Source: Stutzerimonas stutzeri (lineage in GTDB: Bacteria; Pseudomonadota; Gammaproteobacteria; Pseudomonadales; Pseudomonadaceae). Taken from it: a stretch of 64,000 nucleotides of DNA. Of the stretch, positions 11,348 through 20,165 are shown piece after piece (position 1 is the first letter of the stretch; the number at the start of each line of letters is the position of its first letter). The notes beneath the pieces were generated by a model that worked only from the letters and a program-made list of their open reading frames with translations, did no database searches and was not told the DNA's origin. The position numbers and the translations under genes are program-made. The stretch lies in assembly GCA_002339675.1 (NCBI GenBank), contig DDKB01000008.1:434001-498000 (forward strand), in the 5' to 3' direction.

Positions 11348-11785
11348 TCACCGCTTGGCAGCTTCGCTTTCGATATAGGTGCGGATCGCCCACAGCGCTT
11401 CCTGGCTGAGGTAGTCGGCCATGCGCGGCATGTAGACAGCGCCGTCACGCACCGCACCGTTGATCACGCGCTCCTTGAACCACTCGTCGCCGTCGTAGCT
11501 GGCTTCCAGGTCTCGCAGGTCGGGCGCGATGCCACCGGAGATCGCCTCCAGGCCGTGGCAACGGGCGCAGTTCTGGTTGTACGCCGACGAACCGATTTCC
11601 ACGGCACGGTCGTGATACTCGCTGTCGCCACGGAAGGGGTTCTCTTCGGCCCACTCTTCGCCCAGGTCAGGGAGGCCCTTGGTGTCGACCTTCTGGGGCG
11701 TGACGTTGCCGTGGGCCATGGCCAGGCTGGCCACGCTAAGCAGGCCAACAGCAAACAGAGCGCGCAATGAGGTTTTGTTATTCAT
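11348..11785 (-). CDS. pedF: Cytochrome c-550, PedF type
   Basis: A 145-residue secreted monohaem cytochrome. After a signal peptide ending LAMAHG comes the haem attachment motif CARCHG in SSAYNQNCARCHGLEAISGG, and a distal Met within YMPRMADYLS. This is the class of c-type cytochrome that takes electrons from PQQ-dependent alcohol dehydrogenases (PedF in P. putida, ExaB-related). The ATG at 11785 is chosen because it starts the signal peptide; the open frame upstream to 11971 has no such character. It heads a two-gene unit and has a candidate regulator site about 120 bases upstream. Confidence 0.88.
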   Translation of the reverse strand: MNNKTSLRALFAVGLLSVASLAMAHGNVTPQKVDTKGLPDLGEEWAEENPFRGDSEYHDRAVEIGSSAYNQNCARCHGLEAISGGIAPDLRDLEASYDGDEWFKERVINGAVRDGAVYMPRMADYLSQEALWAIRTYIESEAAKR

Positions 11786-11902
11786 GACTTCCACCCTTGA
11801 TTTCGAGTATCTGAGCAAGGCTGCCCCATATGGAGCGCATGGTGGGCATCTTGGCGCCGGGCCGGTGACGGCAGAATCCTGCTTTGGTTGCCTGACTCTC
11901 CT

Positions 11903-11917
11903 CCCTTGGTAGTAGGG
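11903..11917 (-). promoter_or_regulatory. Candidate AgmR/ErbR-type operator upstream of pedF
   Basis: The minus strand reads CCCTACTACCAAGGG, sharing CTACTACC and the AAGG/CCTT core with the elements near 16624, 20965 and 27435. It lies about 120 bases before the cytochrome start. It could also act on the divergent exonuclease gene. Confidence 0.45.
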
Positions 11918-12009
11918 CATCGGACAGGTCCGGCAACCGCCAGCGCGCCGCAGGCCTGTTAGAGTCCGCACTCAGCTGCCCCTGCCTTCGTATCGAGAGT
12001 CTGCCAACC

Positions 12010-12651
12010 ATGGCCACCGTTCAGATTTCCCTGCCCGAGGACGCCGACGCCCTGCCCCGCTTTGCGGGCCTTGGCCTTGCCGACATCCTGATCCCCGCTT
12101 CAGCCGAGGCGTTTGCACAGGCCGTCGAGCAGATCAGCGCCTTTTCCGAGGTGGGTTTCGATACCGAGTCCAAACCGACCTTCAAGGTGGGCGAAGCCTC
12201 GAGCGGCCCCCATCTGCTGCAATTCGCCACACCCCGAAAGGCGTACCTGTTCCAGGTCGGCGTGGATGGCTGTCTGGACGCGGCGCGGCAGTTGCTCGAG
12301 TCAGACCGACTGGTAAAGATTGGCTTCGGCTTGGGCGCCGACCGCAGCCGCCTACGCAGCAAGCTGGGCATCGAGCTGCGCGGCTACCTGGACCTCGGCA
12401 CTGCCCTGCGCTACTCCGGCAAGAAAGGCCAGGTTGGACTGCGCGGCGCCGTCGCCGGCGTGCTGCACGCGGCAATCAGCAAGTCGCGGCGGGTCTCGAC
12501 CTCGAACTGGGCAAGCCGGACGTTGAGCGAGGCCCAGCAGCACTACGCTGCCAACGATGCCTACGCCGCGCTGCAGGTGTACCTCGCGTTCGATCCGGCA
12601 ACCCGCGCCGCAGTGGGCGAACGCATCGCCGCCGGGTCCGCGCCGGGCTGA
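12010..12651 (+). CDS. 3'-5' exonuclease of the DEDDy (RNase D-like) family
   Basis: A 213-residue protein with the four acidic residues of the DnaQ/RNase D fold: D51 and E53 in FDTESKP, D111 in GFGLGADRS, and D183 with Tyr179 four residues earlier in HYAANDAY. This matches the single-domain 3'-5' exonuclease of the WRN/RNase D group. No HRDC domain follows. The substrate, RNA or DNA, cannot be told from sequence. It is divergent from pedF and is followed after 71 bases by the DUF421 gene. Confidence 0.85.
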   Translation: MATVQISLPEDADALPRFAGLGLADILIPASAEAFAQAVEQISAFSEVGFDTESKPTFKVGEASSGPHLLQFATPRKAYLFQVGVDGCLDAARQLLESDRLVKIGFGLGADRSRLRSKLGIELRGYLDLGTALRYSGKKGQVGLRGAVAGVLHAAISKSRRVSTSNWASRTLSEAQQHYAANDAYAALQVYLAFDPATRAAVGERIAAGSAPG

Positions 12652-12722
12652 TTGCGCGCCGCGACATGCAACCCGCCGCGCCCTTCGGCGTCTACCGATG
12701 AACGCCAAAGACGGAGGTTACG

Positions 12723-13286
12723 GTGGAGGGCATGTTTTTCAGCGGTTGGTCGACCCTGTTTCGCACGCTGGTGGTGGGCGTACTGGCCTATATCAACTTG
12801 ATCGTGCTGCTGCGCATTTCTGGCCGACGCACCCTGTCGAAGATGAACGCCTTCGACCTGGTGGTGACGGTGGCGTTGGGATCGACATTCGCCACCATCC
12901 TGCTCAACCGCGATGTGTCGCTGGCGGAGGGCACCCTGGCCCTCGCCCTGCTGATCGGCCTGCAGTACTTCGTCACCTGGTCCAGCGTGCGCGTCGGCTG
13001 GGTCCGCAAGACGGTGACCGGCGAACCGGCACTGCTCTTTCACCGAGGCCAGATGCTGGACGGCGCCATGCGCAAGGCACGCGTGACCCGAGATGAACTA
13101 TGCGCGGCCATTCGCTCCAGCGGCATCGCTGCCCAGGACGATGTGGAGGCCGTGGTGCTGGAAACCGATGGCCGTTTCAGCGTGGTGAAAAGCGCGGCGG
13201 GCGAGAGCCGTTCAAGCCTCGCCGGTGTCAAGACGCCAGGCCTGCACGAGATCGACCTGACCGACCAGGGCCGGCACAAGGCGTAG
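12723..13286 (+). CDS. DUF421 membrane protein (YetF-like)
   Basis: A 187-residue protein with three N-terminal transmembrane helices (FRTLVVGVLAYINLIVLLRI, then two more up to about residue 85) and a soluble C-terminal domain with TVTGEPALLFHRGQML and VEAVVLETDGRFSVVK, as in the DUF421/YetF family of unknown function. The start is the GTG at 12723 because GGAGG lies five bases before it, whereas it is too far from the ATG at 12732. It may share a transcript with the exonuclease. Confidence 0.82.
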   Translation: MEGMFFSGWSTLFRTLVVGVLAYINLIVLLRISGRRTLSKMNAFDLVVTVALGSTFATILLNRDVSLAEGTLALALLIGLQYFVTWSSVRVGWVRKTVTGEPALLFHRGQMLDGAMRKARVTRDELCAAIRSSGIAAQDDVEAVVLETDGRFSVVKSAAGESRSSLAGVKTPGLHEIDLTDQGRHKA

Positions 13287-13321
13287 CGACACGCAACGGA
13301 CCAACGCCAGGTCTGGAGGGG

Positions 13322-14338
13322 TCAGGCCTGCCCGGCCCCGTCGCCATTGCCATAGACGGCGCACCAGTTCCAACCGTCCGATGCCAGCAGCCCGCGCAGG
13401 AGCACGCGACGTTTCGCTCGGCTCGCGTCCTGCTCTGAGCAGCCCTGGCGAAACCTGATGCCGGCCTGGCGGAGCGCGGCAAGATCGACCTCGGGCTGGG
13501 CATCGTCGAATGATGTACGCAACGCGAAGTTGGACTGCAGCAGCGCCAGGTGCCGGTCGATGGCCGACTCGAGCTGTTTGTGCTTGAGCCTGCTTTGCGG
13601 TTTGCCGGCGTCGATCTCGCTCAGCAGCCAGAGCGTCTCGTCGAGGCGCGCGATCGCTGGGATCATGCTCTTGTCCGGGTTGCTGTCATGAAAGCAATGC
13701 ACCACGGGATAGGCGTGGTAGTTGAGCGTGTGCTCGACGAGCGTTTGTGCCAGGTCGGTGGCGCTGTCGTAGAAGGCGGAAAAATCTTCGCCGTTCCAGC
13801 TGTTGAGCAAAATCTGCTGCGGGGTTCCGCCCATGCCCGTGACCTGAATACTCAGTTGCCGCTGGACGCTGACCGCAGACAGGACCGGGACGATATAGGT
13901 GATCGCCATGGTGATAAAGGTCAGCCCGCAGAATGCTCCGGCGCTGGTGACGATTCGCCAGCCATCGCTTGCCGCCACATAGTCGCCAACGCCAAGGGTC
14001 GAAAGCGTATAACCGGCGTAATAGGCCATCTGCCAGAGATCGGCTGGGGCTTTGGTCGTGCCATTGACAACCGACCAGGGAGCGGACGCGAGCATCAGGA
14101 ACAGGCTGAGCCACAGGCAGGCGATCCAGCTGAGCAACACGCAGAGCAGCACGCACTGGCCTGTGTATTCAAGCAGCTTCGACTCGCCCTTTCGTCCCGA
14201 TGCCAGGAAGAACAGCCGCCACAACAGGCGCGACACGCGGTTGGTGATCATGCCGCCACCACGCATCGAAAGCGTTGTCTTGACGATGTCAGATGCCACT
14301 AGCAGAAATAGCAAGATCCCGAAAACTAGAAACGCCAT
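13322..14338 (-). CDS. Two-helix potassium channel family protein
   Basis: A 338-residue protein with N-terminal helices, a pore loop and selectivity filter TLGVGD at residues 114-119 (in YTLSTLGVGDY), and a following inner helix (FCGLTFITMAITYIVPVLSAV). The remaining 190 residues are soluble and lack an obvious RCK domain. The filter departs from the usual TVGYG, but TxGxGD forms are common in bacterial ion-channel (Ion_trans_2) proteins. The ATG at 14338 begins the first helix; the upstream in-frame extension is not membrane-like. A role in K+ or other cation flux is inferred. Confidence 0.8.
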   Translation of the reverse strand: MAFLVFGILLFLLVASDIVKTTLSMRGGGMITNRVSRLLWRLFFLASGRKGESKLLEYTGQCVLLCVLLSWIACLWLSLFLMLASAPWSVVNGTTKAPADLWQMAYYAGYTLSTLGVGDYVAASDGWRIVTSAGAFCGLTFITMAITYIVPVLSAVSVQRQLSIQVTGMGGTPQQILLNSWNGEDFSAFYDSATDLAQTLVEHTLNYHAYPVVHCFHDSNPDKSMIPAIARLDETLWLLSEIDAGKPQSRLKHKQLESAIDRHLALLQSNFALRTSFDDAQPEVDLAALRQAGIRFRQGCSEQDASRAKRRVLLRGLLASDGWNWCAVYGNGDGAGQA

Positions 14339-14509
14339 AGGCCCGCTGCGCCGCCCCTCGCCATAGTCTGTTCCTACTATGAAAGAGCCGCTCGCCCGGA
14401 AGTTCATGCCTCGAGCCGCTGCGTCGGCTGTCGAAACAGGGCGGCGCATGGCGAAAACGCCGAGCCAGGGCGTATCGCTCGGCTCGGCTCGGGTAACGCG
14501 TCGGGCTTC

Positions 14510-15826
14510 TCAGTTCTTCAGCTGGCTGGCGAACTGGCCCACCGCACTGACGACGCGCTGGGCACCGTCTTGGATCTCGACGATAACGGAGCCGGCCTGA
14601 TTGGCGAGATCGAGACCGTTTTCAGCCTGGCTGCGGCTGGCCGACATGCTGCGCACGGCCGCCTGCGCCAGATCCTGGTTCCGACCCACCACACCGACGA
14701 TCTCGCCGGCCGCTTTACTGGTCCGCGCCGCCAACTGCCGGACTTCGTCAGCCACCACCGCGAACCCGCGGCCCTGGTCGCCGGCCCGTGCTGCCTCGAT
14801 CGCTGCGTTGAGCGCCAGCAGGTTGGTCTGATCGGCAATGTCGCTGATCGTCTTGAGAATCGCGCTGATCAGCTGCGATTGCTTGTCCAGCGCCTCGATG
14901 CCATCGGAGGCTTCCTGCATCCGCGCAGCGATCTGGTGCATGACGCCAACCGTCTCCTGCACCACAGTCGCGCCTCGCTGGGCGCTCAGGTCCGTCTGCT
15001 GCGACGTGCCGTAGGCGATGGTGGCGGCTTCGGCGACGGCCAGTTCGCGGTTGACCTGATCGGTGATGATGGTCGCGAACTTGATGACCTTGTAGAGCTT
15101 CCCGTACGCATCGAGCACCGGGTTGTACGACGCCTCCAGCCAGACCGCCTGACCGTGCGCATCGATGCGTTTGAATCGGTCGGCGACATACTCCCCGCGG
15201 TTCAGGCGTGCCCAGAACTCCCGGTAGCCAGCCGACTCGCTTTCCGCGCGTTCACAGAAGGTGCGGTGATGCTTGCCCTTGATCTGATCCAGCCGGTATC
15301 CCATGCCGTTGAGGAACTGCTCGTTGGCGGTGATGACGAGCCCGTTCAGATCGAACTCAATCACGGCCGTCGACCGCTTGAGCGCGCTGATGATGCTCTC
15401 ATGCTCACGGGACGTGGCGATGGTGCGGGTGAGGTTGTTGGCACACAGGGTGAAATGATGCAGCGAGCCATCAGCCGCCTTGATCGGCTGCCAGATCGAT
15501 CGCAACCACGCTTCCGTACCGTTTGCATGTAGCAGGCGGAAGGCGCCACTCAGATGCTCGGCGCGCTGCATGGCGTTCCTGAGTTTGGCGTAGTTTGGCT
15601 CGCTTCGAAATTCATCGGAAAAGAAGCTGTCGAGCGAGCGGCCCAGTATGTCGTCGAGCCGATAGCCCATTTCTTCCAGGAAAAGTGGGTTCGCGTGCTG
15701 AACACGACCTTTTGGATCGACTTCCAGCACCATCATCTCCCTGTATAACGACTCCCTGATCTGTCGGTTGGTCGCGACCTCTTCACGCAACTCGGCCAGC
15801 TCTTGCTTCAGCTTCTTGTTGAACAT
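14510..15826 (-). CDS. Soluble PAS-PAS chemoreceptor (Aer2/BdlA-like)
   Basis: A 438-residue protein without transmembrane helices. It has two PAS domains, one from about residue 30 (LEVDPKGRVQHANPLFLEEMGY) and one from about 155 (IEFDLNGLVITANEQFLNGMGY), followed by a chemoreceptor signalling tip with DQTNLLALNAAIEAARAGDQ. The arrangement is that of BdlA of P. aeruginosa, a cytoplasmic energy or redox sensor acting in biofilm dispersal. The start at 15826 (MFNKKLKQEL) leads straight into a coiled coil. A signal through CheA is likely; whether it affects dispersal is inference from the family. Confidence 0.87.
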   Translation of the reverse strand: MFNKKLKQELAELREEVATNRQIRESLYREMMVLEVDPKGRVQHANPLFLEEMGYRLDDILGRSLDSFFSDEFRSEPNYAKLRNAMQRAEHLSGAFRLLHANGTEAWLRSIWQPIKAADGSLHHFTLCANNLTRTIATSREHESIISALKRSTAVIEFDLNGLVITANEQFLNGMGYRLDQIKGKHHRTFCERAESESAGYREFWARLNRGEYVADRFKRIDAHGQAVWLEASYNPVLDAYGKLYKVIKFATIITDQVNRELAVAEAATIAYGTSQQTDLSAQRGATVVQETVGVMHQIAARMQEASDGIEALDKQSQLISAILKTISDIADQTNLLALNAAIEAARAGDQGRGFAVVADEVRQLAARTSKAAGEIVGVVGRNQDLAQAAVRSMSASRSQAENGLDLANQAGSVIVEIQDGAQRVVSAVGQFASQLKN

Positions 15827-15952
15827 TTTTGTAATCCGATTGAGGGGGAGCAAAGCTGCTCGACAAACTCATCGGCATGTACAACTTTTTCCCAAGCGCC
15901 GTCTGAAGGATTTTTTTGTAACAGCCTTGCGAGCGCTCGCCGGATGGCACCG

Positions 15953-16270
15953 CTATCGCTCGACAACCACCTCGCTGATCTGCATGACCGGCGTGAGGTC
16001 GGTGTAGTTGGCGATGTCGCCCTGGATCTCTCCGGCATGCGGCCCGAATGCTGCCTGGAACGCCTCCACTGACTCGCTGAAGATATGGCACATGGCAAGG
16101 TACGTCGGCGCCGCCCCAGGCGAGCCGCCGGAGAGACCCTTGTCCACGGTGTAATACAGGCAGGCGTCGCCCATGCGAGCCTTGACCAGCGGCATGTGCC
16201 GGTCGCGGTAATAGTCGTGATCGAACCGGGCGCCGGGTGTGTGGGGGTACATCACGCTGACCTTGATCAT
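15953..16270 (-). CDS. EthD-family small protein
   Basis: A 105-residue protein that begins MIKVSVMYPHTPGARFDHDYYRDRHMPLV (here cut in two: MIKVSVMYPHTPG then ARFDHDYYRDRHMPLV), with the YYxxxHxPL pattern of the EthD dimeric alpha-beta barrel family. EthD proteins assist ethyl tert-butyl ether degradation in Rhodococcus, but most homologues have no known role. The ATG at 16270 is preceded by a purine-rich GAGAGCAGAG. It is transcribed away from the PQQ-associated operon. Confidence 0.8.
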   Translation of the reverse strand: MIKVSVMYPHTPGARFDHDYYRDRHMPLVKARMGDACLYYTVDKGLSGGSPGAAPTYLAMCHIFSESVEAFQAAFGPHAGEIQGDIANYTDLTPVMQISEVVVER

Positions 16271-16364
16271 CTCTGCTCTCTCCGTCGGTCGGGCCTCGCC
16301 TCGCGCCAGGTCCGGTTGTGGTTTGACAGCACCGCACGGCGCGGGCTGCTCGACAAGCGTAGCG

Positions 16365-16562
16365 TCAATTGAACAGCGCGCCGCGCCGCGTGCCGGCATC
16401 GGCGCGCACGTGTATCGGCGTGGCATGCGGCTGCGCCCGGAACGACTGCTGGTTCGTCTGCGCGCCGGCCGGCAGGCCCAGGTGGACCGCGCCGCACTGG
16501 TCGAAACCGATCAGGCTGCCGAACAGCAACAGGTTGAGGACCACGGCTCTGCAGGGCGTCAT
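16365..16562 (-). CDS. Possible small secreted or lipoprotein-like peptide
   Basis: The 446-base space between the EthD gene and the binding-protein gene contains a 65-codon frame starting MTPCRAVVLNLLLFGSLIGF, which looks like a short signal sequence, then DQCGAVHLGLPAG. The ribosome-binding site is weak and I recognise no family, so it may be chance. Apart from this and the operator-like site at 16624, I see nothing else in the space. Confidence 0.3.
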   Translation of the reverse strand: MTPCRAVVLNLLLFGSLIGFDQCGAVHLGLPAGAQTNQQSFRAQPHATPIHVRADAGTRRGALFN

Positions 16563-16623
16563 GGCGGGCGGCTCGTTCTTGTTGTGATGGGCGCCATGCT
16601 AGGGCGCCGCACGCGTCCGCCGG

Positions 16624-16638
16624 CTACTACCTTGGTAC
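16624..16638 (+). promoter_or_regulatory. Candidate AgmR/ErbR-type operator before the ABC operon
   Basis: CTACTACCTTGGTAC contains the dyad TACC-TT-GGTA and lies about 80 bases before the start of the binding-protein gene. A second TGGTACTTTC follows 13 bases later. It is the clearest copy of the motif shared by the PQQ-associated units of this window. Confidence 0.55.
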
Positions 16639-16716
16639 ACAACGACTGGTACTTTCTGCATATTCCCCGACCCCGCCGGCCTTCCTATGCTGGTCGCAAC
16701 GCCATAGGAGTCACCC

Positions 16717-17910
16717 ATGCCCCATTCCCTGCTACGCACCGGTCGCCGGCTGGCACTGTGCTGTTGCGTCGCCCTGGCGACCAGCGCCGTCCATGCCGGC
16801 GAGGCGCTGGATGTGCGAATTGGCTATCTGGGTTACCGGCCGGACCCGGGTCCGCTGCTCTCCAACGTCATTCCCGAACCGGCCGACGCCGGGCAACGCG
16901 GCGCGGAACTGGCGATCACCGACAGCAACACGACCGGGCGCTTCCTCGGCCACCAGTACCAGCTGACCGTGCGCAACAGCGACTCGCCGGAACAGCTCCT
17001 GGAAGACGCGCGCAAGCTGCACGAGGACGGCCTCCGGCTGTTCGTCGTCAACGTACCGGACAGCAGCCTGCAGCGTCTCGCCGACACGTTGCCGGACAGC
17101 CTGCTGATCAACGCCGGCAGCGCCAGCGACGCACTGCGCACCACCACCTGCCTGCCGAACGTGCTGCACACCCTGCCCAGCCGCAGCATGCTGGCCGATG
17201 CCCTGGGCCAGTTCCTTGCGGTGCGCCGCTGGAACCACTGGCTCTTGATCAGCGGCCCGACGCCGGAGGACCAGGCCTACGCGACGGCCATTCGGCGCGC
17301 GGCCAAGCGTTTCGGCCACAAGATCGTCCTGGAGAAGGCCTGGACCTTCGACAACGACCAGCGCCGCACCGCCCAGGCCGAAATGCCGCTGTTCACCCAG
17401 GCCGACGACTACGACGTGGTGGTGGTGGCGGACGAACGCGGCGACTTCGGCGAATACGTGCCGTACCAGACCTGGCTGCCACGCCCGGTGGTCGGCACCC
17501 AGGGCATGACCCCTACCGGCTGGCACAAGACCGTGGAAACCTACGGCGCGGCGCAATTGCAGAAACGCTTCGAAGCCCTCGCCAACCGCTGGATGAACGA
17601 CCGCGACTTCGCCGCCTGGATCGGGGTGCGCAGCATTGCCACCGCCGTCACCCGGCTGGGCAACGCCGACCCGGCCGCGATTCGCCAGCTGTCATTGAAC
17701 GAGTCCCTGCCAGTGGACGGCTTCAAAGGCCGCAAACTGACCTTCCGCCCCTGGAGCGGCCAATTGCGCCAACCGATTCCGCTGGTACACCCACGCGGCC
17801 TGGTCTCCAACTCACCCCAGGAGGGCTTCCTGCACCCGACCAGCGAGCTGGACACGCTGGGCTTCGACCGGCCGGAGAGCCAGTGTCGCCTGAGCGAAAA
17901 GGAGCTTTGA
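16717..17910 (+). CDS. Substrate-binding protein of the PQQ-dependent alcohol dehydrogenase ABC system
   Basis: A 397-residue protein with a signal peptide (LALCCCVALATSAVHA) and a LivK-like binding fold beginning VRIGYLGYRPDPGPLLSN, with LLEDARKLHEDGLRLFVVN and a long second lobe. It matches the family found only next to PQQ-dependent alcohol dehydrogenase genes (the PQQ_ABC_bind type). It heads a five-gene plus-strand operon with a Sel1 protein, a beta-propeller, an ATPase and an ABC-2 permease. The ABC-2 permease is of exporter type, so this protein may sense or capture a ligand rather than feed uptake. The next gene starts three bases after its stop. Confidence 0.85.
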   Translation: MPHSLLRTGRRLALCCCVALATSAVHAGEALDVRIGYLGYRPDPGPLLSNVIPEPADAGQRGAELAITDSNTTGRFLGHQYQLTVRNSDSPEQLLEDARKLHEDGLRLFVVNVPDSSLQRLADTLPDSLLINAGSASDALRTTTCLPNVLHTLPSRSMLADALGQFLAVRRWNHWLLISGPTPEDQAYATAIRRAAKRFGHKIVLEKAWTFDNDQRRTAQAEMPLFTQADDYDVVVVADERGDFGEYVPYQTWLPRPVVGTQGMTPTGWHKTVETYGAAQLQKRFEALANRWMNDRDFAAWIGVRSIATAVTRLGNADPAAIRQLSLNESLPVDGFKGRKLTFRPWSGQLRQPIPLVHPRGLVSNSPQEGFLHPTSELDTLGFDRPESQCRLSEKEL

Positions 17911-17913
17911 GCC

Positions 17914-18432
17914 ATGCCGGCCCGCCTGCTCGGCCTCTTGCTGCTCGCAGCGCCCGCCGCGTTCGGCCAGACCAGCGACCTGAGCTACGAGTCGTACATC
18001 GACAGCGACAAGCGGATCAAATGCCTGTACGGCTACGCGGCCCAGAAAACCGGTGACCATGCCGCGGCGCTCAAGATTTTCGAGGACTGCGTCGACCGTT
18101 GGGACGACGTCCACTCGATGATCTGGCTGGCGCAGATGTACGAGTCCGGCGTTGGCGTGCCCCGGAGCCTGGAGAAAGCCGCCGCATTGATGAAGCGTGG
18201 CGCCGAGCAACCCGATACTGCCGCGTACGTCAGCCTGGCGCGCTATCACTTGGGCGTCGCGCTGGCCGAAGGGCGTGGCGTGGCAATGGACAAGCACGCC
18301 GCCCGCCACTGGCTGCAGCGCGCCTCGGAAAGCGGCCAGACCGAGGCTGACGACTATTTGAGACGACTGGATCAACCCCCACGCGCCTCCATTGCTGAGC
18401 GCTCCGACAACAATAACGAGACCGACCCATGA
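17914..18432 (+). CDS. Secreted Sel1-repeat protein of the PQQ-associated operon
   Basis: A 172-residue protein with a signal peptide (LLGLLLLAAPAAFG) and two or three Sel1/TPR-like helices pairs, e.g. SMIWLAQMYESGVGVPRSLEKAA and YHLGVALAEGRGVAMDKHAA (each is shown in shortened form: AQMYESGVGV and VALAEGRGVAMDKHAA). Sel1 repeats are protein-binding scaffolds, so it is likely a periplasmic partner of its neighbours. The last codons overlap the start of the beta-propeller gene by four bases (ATGA). Confidence 0.75.
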   Translation: MPARLLGLLLLAAPAAFGQTSDLSYESYIDSDKRIKCLYGYAAQKTGDHAAALKIFEDCVDRWDDVHSMIWLAQMYESGVGVPRSLEKAAALMKRGAEQPDTAAYVSLARYHLGVALAEGRGVAMDKHAARHWLQRASESGQTEADDYLRRLDQPPRASIAERSDNNNETDP

Positions 18433-19400
18433 CCCGAACGCTCCTTGCCGCTGCCATTGCCTGCGGGCTCGCGTGGACTGCCAGCTCCGCACTCGCCGCC
18501 ACCGCCTATGTCTCCAACGAGAAGGACGACACCCTGAGCGTGATCGACCTGGCCTCGATGGAAACGGTGGAGACGCTGGACGTCGGCCAGCGGCCCCGCG
18601 GCCTGGCCCTGTCGCAAGACAACAAGCTGCTCTACATCTGCGCCAGCGACTCGGACACCGTCCAGGTGATGGACCTGGTGACACGTAGGATCATCAAACA
18701 GCTGCCGTCCGGGGCCGACCCGGAGCAGTTCGCCCTGCACCCGAACAACAAGTGGCTGTACATCTCCAACGAAGACGATGCGCTGGTCACCGTGGTGGAC
18801 GTCGACAACGAAACGGTGCTCGCGCAGATCGAGGTGGGCGTGGAGCCCGAGGGCATGGCCGTCTCGCCGGACGGCAAGTGGGCGATCAACACCAGCGAAA
18901 CCACCAACATGCTGCACTGGATCGACACCTCGACCAATACCCTGGTCGACAACACCCTGGTGGACCAGCGCCCGCGGCACGTGGAGTTCAGCCATGACAG
19001 CAAGACCATCTGGGCCTCCTCGGAAATCGGAGGCACCGTGACCATCGTCGACGTCGACCAGCGCAAGGTGCTCAAGACCATCGATTTCGAGATCAAGGGC
19101 GTGCACCGCGACAAGATCCAGCCGGTCGGCATTCGCCTCAGCGCCGATGGCAAGTACGCGTTTGTCGCGCTCGGCCCGGCCAACCGCGTGGCCGTCGTCG
19201 ACGCGAAGACCTACGAGGTGCTCGACTACCTGCTGGTCGGCCATCGCGTCTGGCACATGGCGTTCAACCCGGACGAGAGCCGGCTGCTGACCACCAACGG
19301 CGTCAGTGGCGATGTCTCAGTGATCGACGTCGACGCGCTGAAGGTGGTCAAGTCGATCAAGGTCGGCCGCTACCCATGGGGCGTGGTGGTCACCCCATGA
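18429..19400 (+). CDS. Periplasmic beta-propeller protein, PQQ-associated (YVTN repeats)
   Basis: A 323-residue protein with a cleavable signal peptide ending SSALAATA, followed by about seven YVTN-type blades (AYVSNEKDDTLSVIDL, LYICASDSDTVQVMDL, LYISNEDDALVTVVDV, and so on). It is the beta-propeller family tied to PQQ-dependent catabolism. It probably binds a protein or cofactor in the periplasm; no catalytic residues can be assigned. It overlaps its upstream and downstream genes by four bases each, so the operon is tightly coupled. Confidence 0.86.
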   Translation: MTRTLLAAAIACGLAWTASSALAATAYVSNEKDDTLSVIDLASMETVETLDVGQRPRGLALSQDNKLLYICASDSDTVQVMDLVTRRIIKQLPSGADPEQFALHPNNKWLYISNEDDALVTVVDVDNETVLAQIEVGVEPEGMAVSPDGKWAINTSETTNMLHWIDTSTNTLVDNTLVDQRPRHVEFSHDSKTIWASSEIGGTVTIVDVDQRKVLKTIDFEIKGVHRDKIQPVGIRLSADGKYAFVALGPANRVAVVDAKTYEVLDYLLVGHRVWHMAFNPDESRLLTTNGVSGDVSVIDVDALKVVKSIKVGRYPWGVVVTP

Positions 19401-20122
19401 CTGCACTGGAGGTCACCGATCTCAGCTTTGCCTACGGTGCGCGACAGGCGCTGCAGCACGTCAGCTTTCGCGCTGCCAGTGGCCGCTTCACGGCGCTGCT
19501 CGGCCCGAACGGTGCCGGCAAGTCGACGCTGATCGCCCTGCTCACGCGCCTCTATGACCTGCAGCAAGGGGAAATCAGCGTGGCCGGCCACAGCCTCCGG
19601 GCCCAGCCGCGCGAAGCCTTGCGGCGCCTGGGCGTGGTGTTCCAGCAGAGCACCCTGGACCTGGACCTGAGCGTCGAGCAGAACCTGCGCTACCACGCGG
19701 CCCTGCACGGCATGCCGCGCCAGTTGGCGCGCACGCGCATCGAGCTGGAGCTGGACCGCCAGCAGCTCGGCGAGCGGCGCAAGAGCAAGGTGCGTGAACT
19801 CAACGGTGGCCACCGCCGGCGGGTCGAAATTGCCCGCGCGCTGCTGCACCAACCCCGCCTGCTGCTGCTGGACGAGGCCAGCGCCGGCCTCGACCCGGCG
19901 AGCCGCCAGGCCCTCAACGACCACGTCCGCTCGCTCTGCGACGAGGGCATGAGCGTGCTCTGGACGACTCACCTGCTCGATGAAGTCAGCGCCGAGGACG
20001 ATCTGATCATCCTTAACCGCGGGCAATTGGTCGCCCAAGGCAATGCTGCCGAACTGTCAACTGCCGACGGCGGCCTGCAGCAGGCCTTCGCGCGGCTGAC
20101 CCGCGCCCCGGTGCCGACATGA
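19397..20122 (+). CDS. ABC transporter ATP-binding protein, PQQ-associated (PedB-like)
   Basis: A 241-residue ATPase: Walker A GPNGAGKST at 36-44, Q-loop in VVFQQSTLD, signature LNGGHRRRVE, Walker B LLLLDEAS and the switch His in WTTHLLDE. The signature departs from LSGGQ in two positions. It pairs with the ABC-2 permease downstream, and the pair corresponds to the proposed efflux proteins PedB and PedC of phenylethanol catabolism in P. putida. The ATG at 19397, which overlaps the propeller stop, is chosen rather than the in-frame one at 19376. Confidence 0.88.
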   Translation: MTALEVTDLSFAYGARQALQHVSFRAASGRFTALLGPNGAGKSTLIALLTRLYDLQQGEISVAGHSLRAQPREALRRLGVVFQQSTLDLDLSVEQNLRYHAALHGMPRQLARTRIELELDRQQLGERRKSKVRELNGGHRRRVEIARALLHQPRLLLLDEASAGLDPASRQALNDHVRSLCDEGMSVLWTTHLLDEVSAEDDLIILNRGQLVAQGNAAELSTADGGLQQAFARLTRAPVPT

Positions 20123-20165
20123 TGGCGCCCACCCCGGGCCGACGCCCCCTTCTCCAGGAGCCCTC

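Noticed and set aside
15878..15883. TGTACA upstream of the PAS chemoreceptor as a light operator
   Set aside because: There is no partner half-site at the 18-base period; the match six bases long is expected by chance.
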